Shown here piece after piece: positions 15,022-17,149 of a DNA stretch of 17,149 nucleotides; within the stretch, counting starts at the first letter, position 1, and each line of letters begins with the position of its first letter. The translations under genes and the position numbers were made by a program. Below the pieces are notes generated by a model. It made no database searches, was not told the DNA's origin, and saw only the letters and a program-made list of their open reading frames with translations. Origin of the DNA: an uncultured Bacteroidales bacterium (GTDB lineage: Bacteria > Bacteroidota > Bacteroidia > Bacteroidales > UBA932); assembly GCA_905235775.1 (NCBI GenBank), contig CAJOMY010000016.1:1-17149 (forward strand), written 5' to 3'.

Positions 15022-16034
15022 TGGCACAGAGTTTCAATGAATTAGGTCGTATCGAGGCCATCCGCCAACTCTTCGAAGGGACGCCTTACCGCCCCTTTGA
15101 AGCGCCGGTGCGGTTCGAAGCGAAGCCGCAGGAATGCATCAGTTCCGCTTCGGGCCTCCTGCTGGAGGGAATCGATTTCGACCTGGTCTATTTCCCGCTG
15201 AAGCACCTCGGCCGCAAGGCCGTTCTGAAGGTCACGGGCGAGCTGTACGCCGTCCTGGCACAGCCCGAGAGCCTCACCGTCCAGCTGGGCGTGTCCGCGA
15301 AACTGGACTTCCTGCAGGTGCAGGAACTCTGGAGCGGGCTGGTCGCCGCCGCGCAGGAGCACGGCTACAAGCATCTCAGCCTGGATCTTCAACCCTCCCG
15401 CAACGGGCTCACGATCGCCGTCCATGCCACGGGCCGGCACGGCGCCGCCGTCTCTGCCGCCCGCCCGAAGGCGCATTCCAAGGACCTGATCTGCGTGTCG
15501 GGCGCCCTGGGTGCCGCTTTCCTGGGGCTTCAGGTGCTCGAGCGCGAACGGCTCAAGTTTGACAAGGGGTCAACGGACCGGGCCGCCCTGGAGCAGTACC
15601 GGATGCTCGTCGGATCCTATTTAAGGCCCGAAATGAGCCCGAATTTGCCCGCGCAGCTCGAGGATGGGAAGTTCACCCCCTCGTACGGTTACTTCGTCAC
15701 CCGGGGCCTCGCAGACGCCCTGCTGCGCCTGCAGCGCGACAGCGGCCTCGGCGTCAAGGTCTATGCCGACAAAATTCCCTTCGAGGGCGGAAGTTTCGAC
15801 CTGGGCCGCGAACTCAATCTCGATCCCGTGTCCGCCGCGATGAACGGCGGGGAGGACTACCACCTCCTTTACGTCATTCCGATCGCCCAGTACGAGCGTT
15901 TCCGCACGGAATTCCAGACCTTCGACATCATCGGCCACCTGGCGCAGCCGGAAGCGGGCGCCGTGCTCGTCTCTCCGGACGGCCTGGAGCACCCGGTCTC
16001 CGCACAAGGATGGACCAATCCAAATCCACAATAG
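15021..16034 (+). CDS. ThiL/AIR-synthase-like protein, probably catalytically degenerate (337 aa)
   Basis: The overall pattern is that of thiamine-monophosphate kinase (ThiL; PurM/AIR-synthase fold). LLLEGIDFDLVYFPLKHLGR is at 46-65, NGLTIAVHATG at 128-138, DLICVSGALGAAFLGLQVLE at 155-174, and the C-terminal ThiL signature AMNGGEDYHLLYVIP at 273-287. The metal/nucleotide-binding Asp motifs are altered, however. The N-terminal GDDAAV is absent, and TTD is replaced near ISSASG (40-45). NLSDhhAM reads KVTGELYAV (70-78). GGDTT reads LSLDLQPSR (119-127). DISDGL reads FVTRGLADAL (225-234). I infer that it no longer phosphorylates TMP and may have a structural or regulatory role. It overlaps glyS by one base and is followed 3 bases later by a secreted-protein gene. 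The homology is fairly sure; inactivity is inference. Confidence 0.8.
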   Translation: MAQSFNELGRIEAIRQLFEGTPYRPFEAPVRFEAKPQECISSASGLLLEGIDFDLVYFPLKHLGRKAVLKVTGELYAVLAQPESLTVQLGVSAKLDFLQVQELWSGLVAAAQEHGYKHLSLDLQPSRNGLTIAVHATGRHGAAVSAARPKAHSKDLICVSGALGAAFLGLQVLERERLKFDKGSTDRAALEQYRMLVGSYLRPEMSPNLPAQLEDGKFTPSYGYFVTRGLADALLRLQRDSGLGVKVYADKIPFEGGSFDLGRELNLDPVSAAMNGGEDYHLLYVIPIAQYERFRTEFQTFDIIGHLAQPEAGAVLVSPDGLEHPVSAQGWTNPNPQ

Positions 16035-16037
16035 TCT

Positions 16038-16664
16038 ATGAAAAGAATCGCAACCCTTCTCGGCGCCATGATGCTGTTTGCATCTGCAGCCGGTGCTCAG
16101 AACATCCTGGGCGGCATCATTAGTTCGATTGGCAGCGGCAACGTCGGCGAGACCGTCGGCAACGTCCTTTCCAGCGTGGTAGGCGTCCCTGTCGATCTGA
16201 CCGGCACCTGGACCTACGGCGGCGTCGGTGCTGCTGTCAAGAGCGACAACATCCTCAGCAACGTGGCCGGCAATGCCGCCATCAGCACCATCGAGTCCAA
16301 GGCTGACAACATTCTCGCCAAGGCGGGCATCTCCGCCGGCGCAGCGACCTTCACCTTCAACCAGGACGGCACCTTCTCTTTCAAGGCCGGCCGCCTGCCC
16401 GCCATCAACGGCACCTATGTGCAAAACGGCAGTGCCGTCACCCTGAAGTTCGGCAAAGCCCTGACCTTCCTCCAGATGGACGGCACGGTCAGCGCTGCCA
16501 CGAACGGCTGCAAGATCCTCTTCAACGGCGAGAAGTTCATGGACTTCGCCCAGAAAGTGATCGAGTATGCCAAGAAGATCACCACCAGCTACGGTGTCGC
16601 CACCGTCGGCAACATCCTCTCCACCGCCAAGAGCGTGGACGCCGGATTCAAACTGACGCGCTAG
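16038..16664 (+). CDS. Secreted DUF4923-like protein (208 aa)
   Basis: Residues 1-20 are a signal peptide (MKRIATLLGAMMLFASAAGA), so the product is exported. A Gly/Ser-rich stretch (23-50) precedes the motif DLTGTWTYGGVGAAVKSDNI (53-72), then a helical part and FTFNQDGTFSFKAGR (105-119) with GTYVQNGSAVTLKFG (125-139). I recognise this [GTW.Y.GP-like]-[SDN.L]-[F.FN.DGTF] layout from the Bacteroidetes DUF4923 family, a lipocalin-like family of unknown function. It starts 3 bases after the ThiL-like gene and is probably the last gene of the glyS transcript. No clear intrinsic terminator follows. The family name is from memory. Confidence 0.75.
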   Translation: MKRIATLLGAMMLFASAAGAQNILGGIISSIGSGNVGETVGNVLSSVVGVPVDLTGTWTYGGVGAAVKSDNILSNVAGNAAISTIESKADNILAKAGISAGAATFTFNQDGTFSFKAGRLPAINGTYVQNGSAVTLKFGKALTFLQMDGTVSAATNGCKILFNGEKFMDFAQKVIEYAKKITTSYGVATVGNILSTAKSVDAGFKLTR

Positions 16665-16755
16665 TTTCCGTCAGATCCTTGGCGGCAAGCACCAGGAACA
16701 TATCGTGCGAAGAGCCTCCGCCCGGACCGTTTTCGGATGATTTTACCAGCCAGGG

Positions 16756-17149
16756 TTATTTCGTTTTGCCAGAGGTAGTAATTCTCCGGAAATTATCCCG
16801 ATAGCTGTCGCCGACGGGGATGTGCGTGCCGTCGTCGAGGGTGATGTTGCCGGCGCCCGTGGCGCGGACGCGGTCCAGGTTGACGATATAGGAACGGTGC
16901 ACGCGCAGGAAGCGGCCCGCGGGGAGCGACGTCTCCAGGTTCTTCAGGCGCTCCAGGACGACCAGCGGCTGCGGCTCGCCGTCACGCCAGATCTTGACGT
17001 ATTCGCTCATGCCCTCGACATAGCGGATCTGCGACGCTTCCACGCGGACATCCTGCCCCTCGGAGCGGAAGACCATCGAGACGCACTCAACGGGCGGCGC
17101 CGGCTGCTCCTCGCGCTGCTTCAGTTCGGCCTCCAGTTCGCGGATGCGG
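16756..17149 (-). CDS. LytTR-domain DNA-binding regulator, C-terminal part (N-terminus beyond the right edge)
   Basis: The frame is open from base 17149 down to the TAA at 16756, giving 130 complete residues of a longer protein. It begins with a charged coiled coil (RIRELEAELKQREEQ) and a Pro-rich linker (PAPP). A LytTR domain follows: RYVEGMSEYVKIW, then LERLKNLETSLPAGRFLRVH, RSYIVNLDRV, and ITLDDGTHIPVGDSYRDNF. LytTR domains bind DNA and regulate transcription, usually behind a receiver or membrane sensor. The coiled coil in place of a receiver just upstream hints at a membrane-anchored or histidine-kinase-like LytTR protein, but the deciding part is outside the window. An ATG at 17076 lies inside the domain boundary and is unlikely to be the true start. 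Confidence 0.88.
   Translation of the reverse strand, partial: RIRELEAELKQREEQPAPPVECVSMVFRSEGQDVRVEASQIRYVEGMSEYVKIWRDGEPQPLVVLERLKNLETSLPAGRFLRVHRSYIVNLDRVRATGAGNITLDDGTHIPVGDSYRDNFRRITTSGKTK

Noticed and set aside
13441..15027. A 528-codon open frame antisense to glyS
   Set aside because: It mirrors the strongly C/G-ending codons of glyS, giving a Leu/Val/Ala/Glu/Asp-rich product with no recognisable domain. glyS itself is unmistakable.
16653..16674. Inverted repeat CTGACG/CGTCAG at the end of the DUF4923-like gene as a terminator
   Set aside because: The stem is only 6 bp, overlaps the coding end, and has no T tract after it.
1..17149. tRNA, rRNA, CRISPR array, IS element or riboswitch
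   Set aside because: I found no clover-leaf, repeat-spacer pattern, transposase or terminal inverted repeats; nearly all sequence is accounted for by protein genes.

Overview
The window looks like chromosomal DNA from a member of the Bacteroidales. The evidence is Bacteroidetes-type -7 boxes (TAnnTTTG) in front of several genes, start codons mostly without Shine-Dalgarno sequences, families largely confined to this phylum (a DUF3244-like small secreted protein, a DUF4923-like secreted protein, a TPR/membrane/HTH regulator, a large YD/RHS-type surface protein), and a eukaryote-like one-chain glycyl-tRNA synthetase. I cannot name genus or species. Every stretch longer than about 130 bases is covered by a gene or gene remnant. 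I see no tRNA, rRNA, IS element or CRISPR array.

Region A (1-6035, all minus strand) is accessory in character and less GC-rich than the rest. Read in the direction of transcription it holds: a frame-broken remnant of a small antitoxin-region-type protein just behind hflX (6035-5568); a lipoprotein-like TPR protein with one internal membrane helix and a C-terminal HTH (5559-3928); a small secreted DUF3244-like protein (3753-3361); and, 10 bases on, a giant secreted RHS/YD-type protein. The last begins at 3350 and is open for 1116 codons until it leaves the window at base 1. I read the latter three as a candidate sensor/regulator plus surface-protein module.

Region B (6055-10971) is housekeeping. 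The minus strand holds hflX and, upstream of it, a TonB-family energy transducer, separated by a strong intrinsic terminator. Divergent promoters at 8021-8078 serve tonB (minus) and ybeY-mnmG (plus, one-base overlap). mnmG contains a perfect 14-bp parS-like palindrome with 9-bp direct repeats on both sides. ruvA converges on mnmG with a 3-base gap.

Region C (11005-16664, plus strand) is a tightly packed string: sufS-sufE-sufT (Fe-S cluster sulfur supply and maturation), folK (folate), glyS, a ThiL-like protein that appears to have lost most metal-binding aspartates, and a DUF4923-like secreted protein. A minus-strand LytTR DNA-binding protein is cut by the right edge.

The points most worth a second look are the parS-like site inside mnmG, the ThiL pseudo-kinase candidate coupled to glyS, the TPR-HTH/DUF3244/RHS module, and the decayed gene with three same-direction frame shifts.
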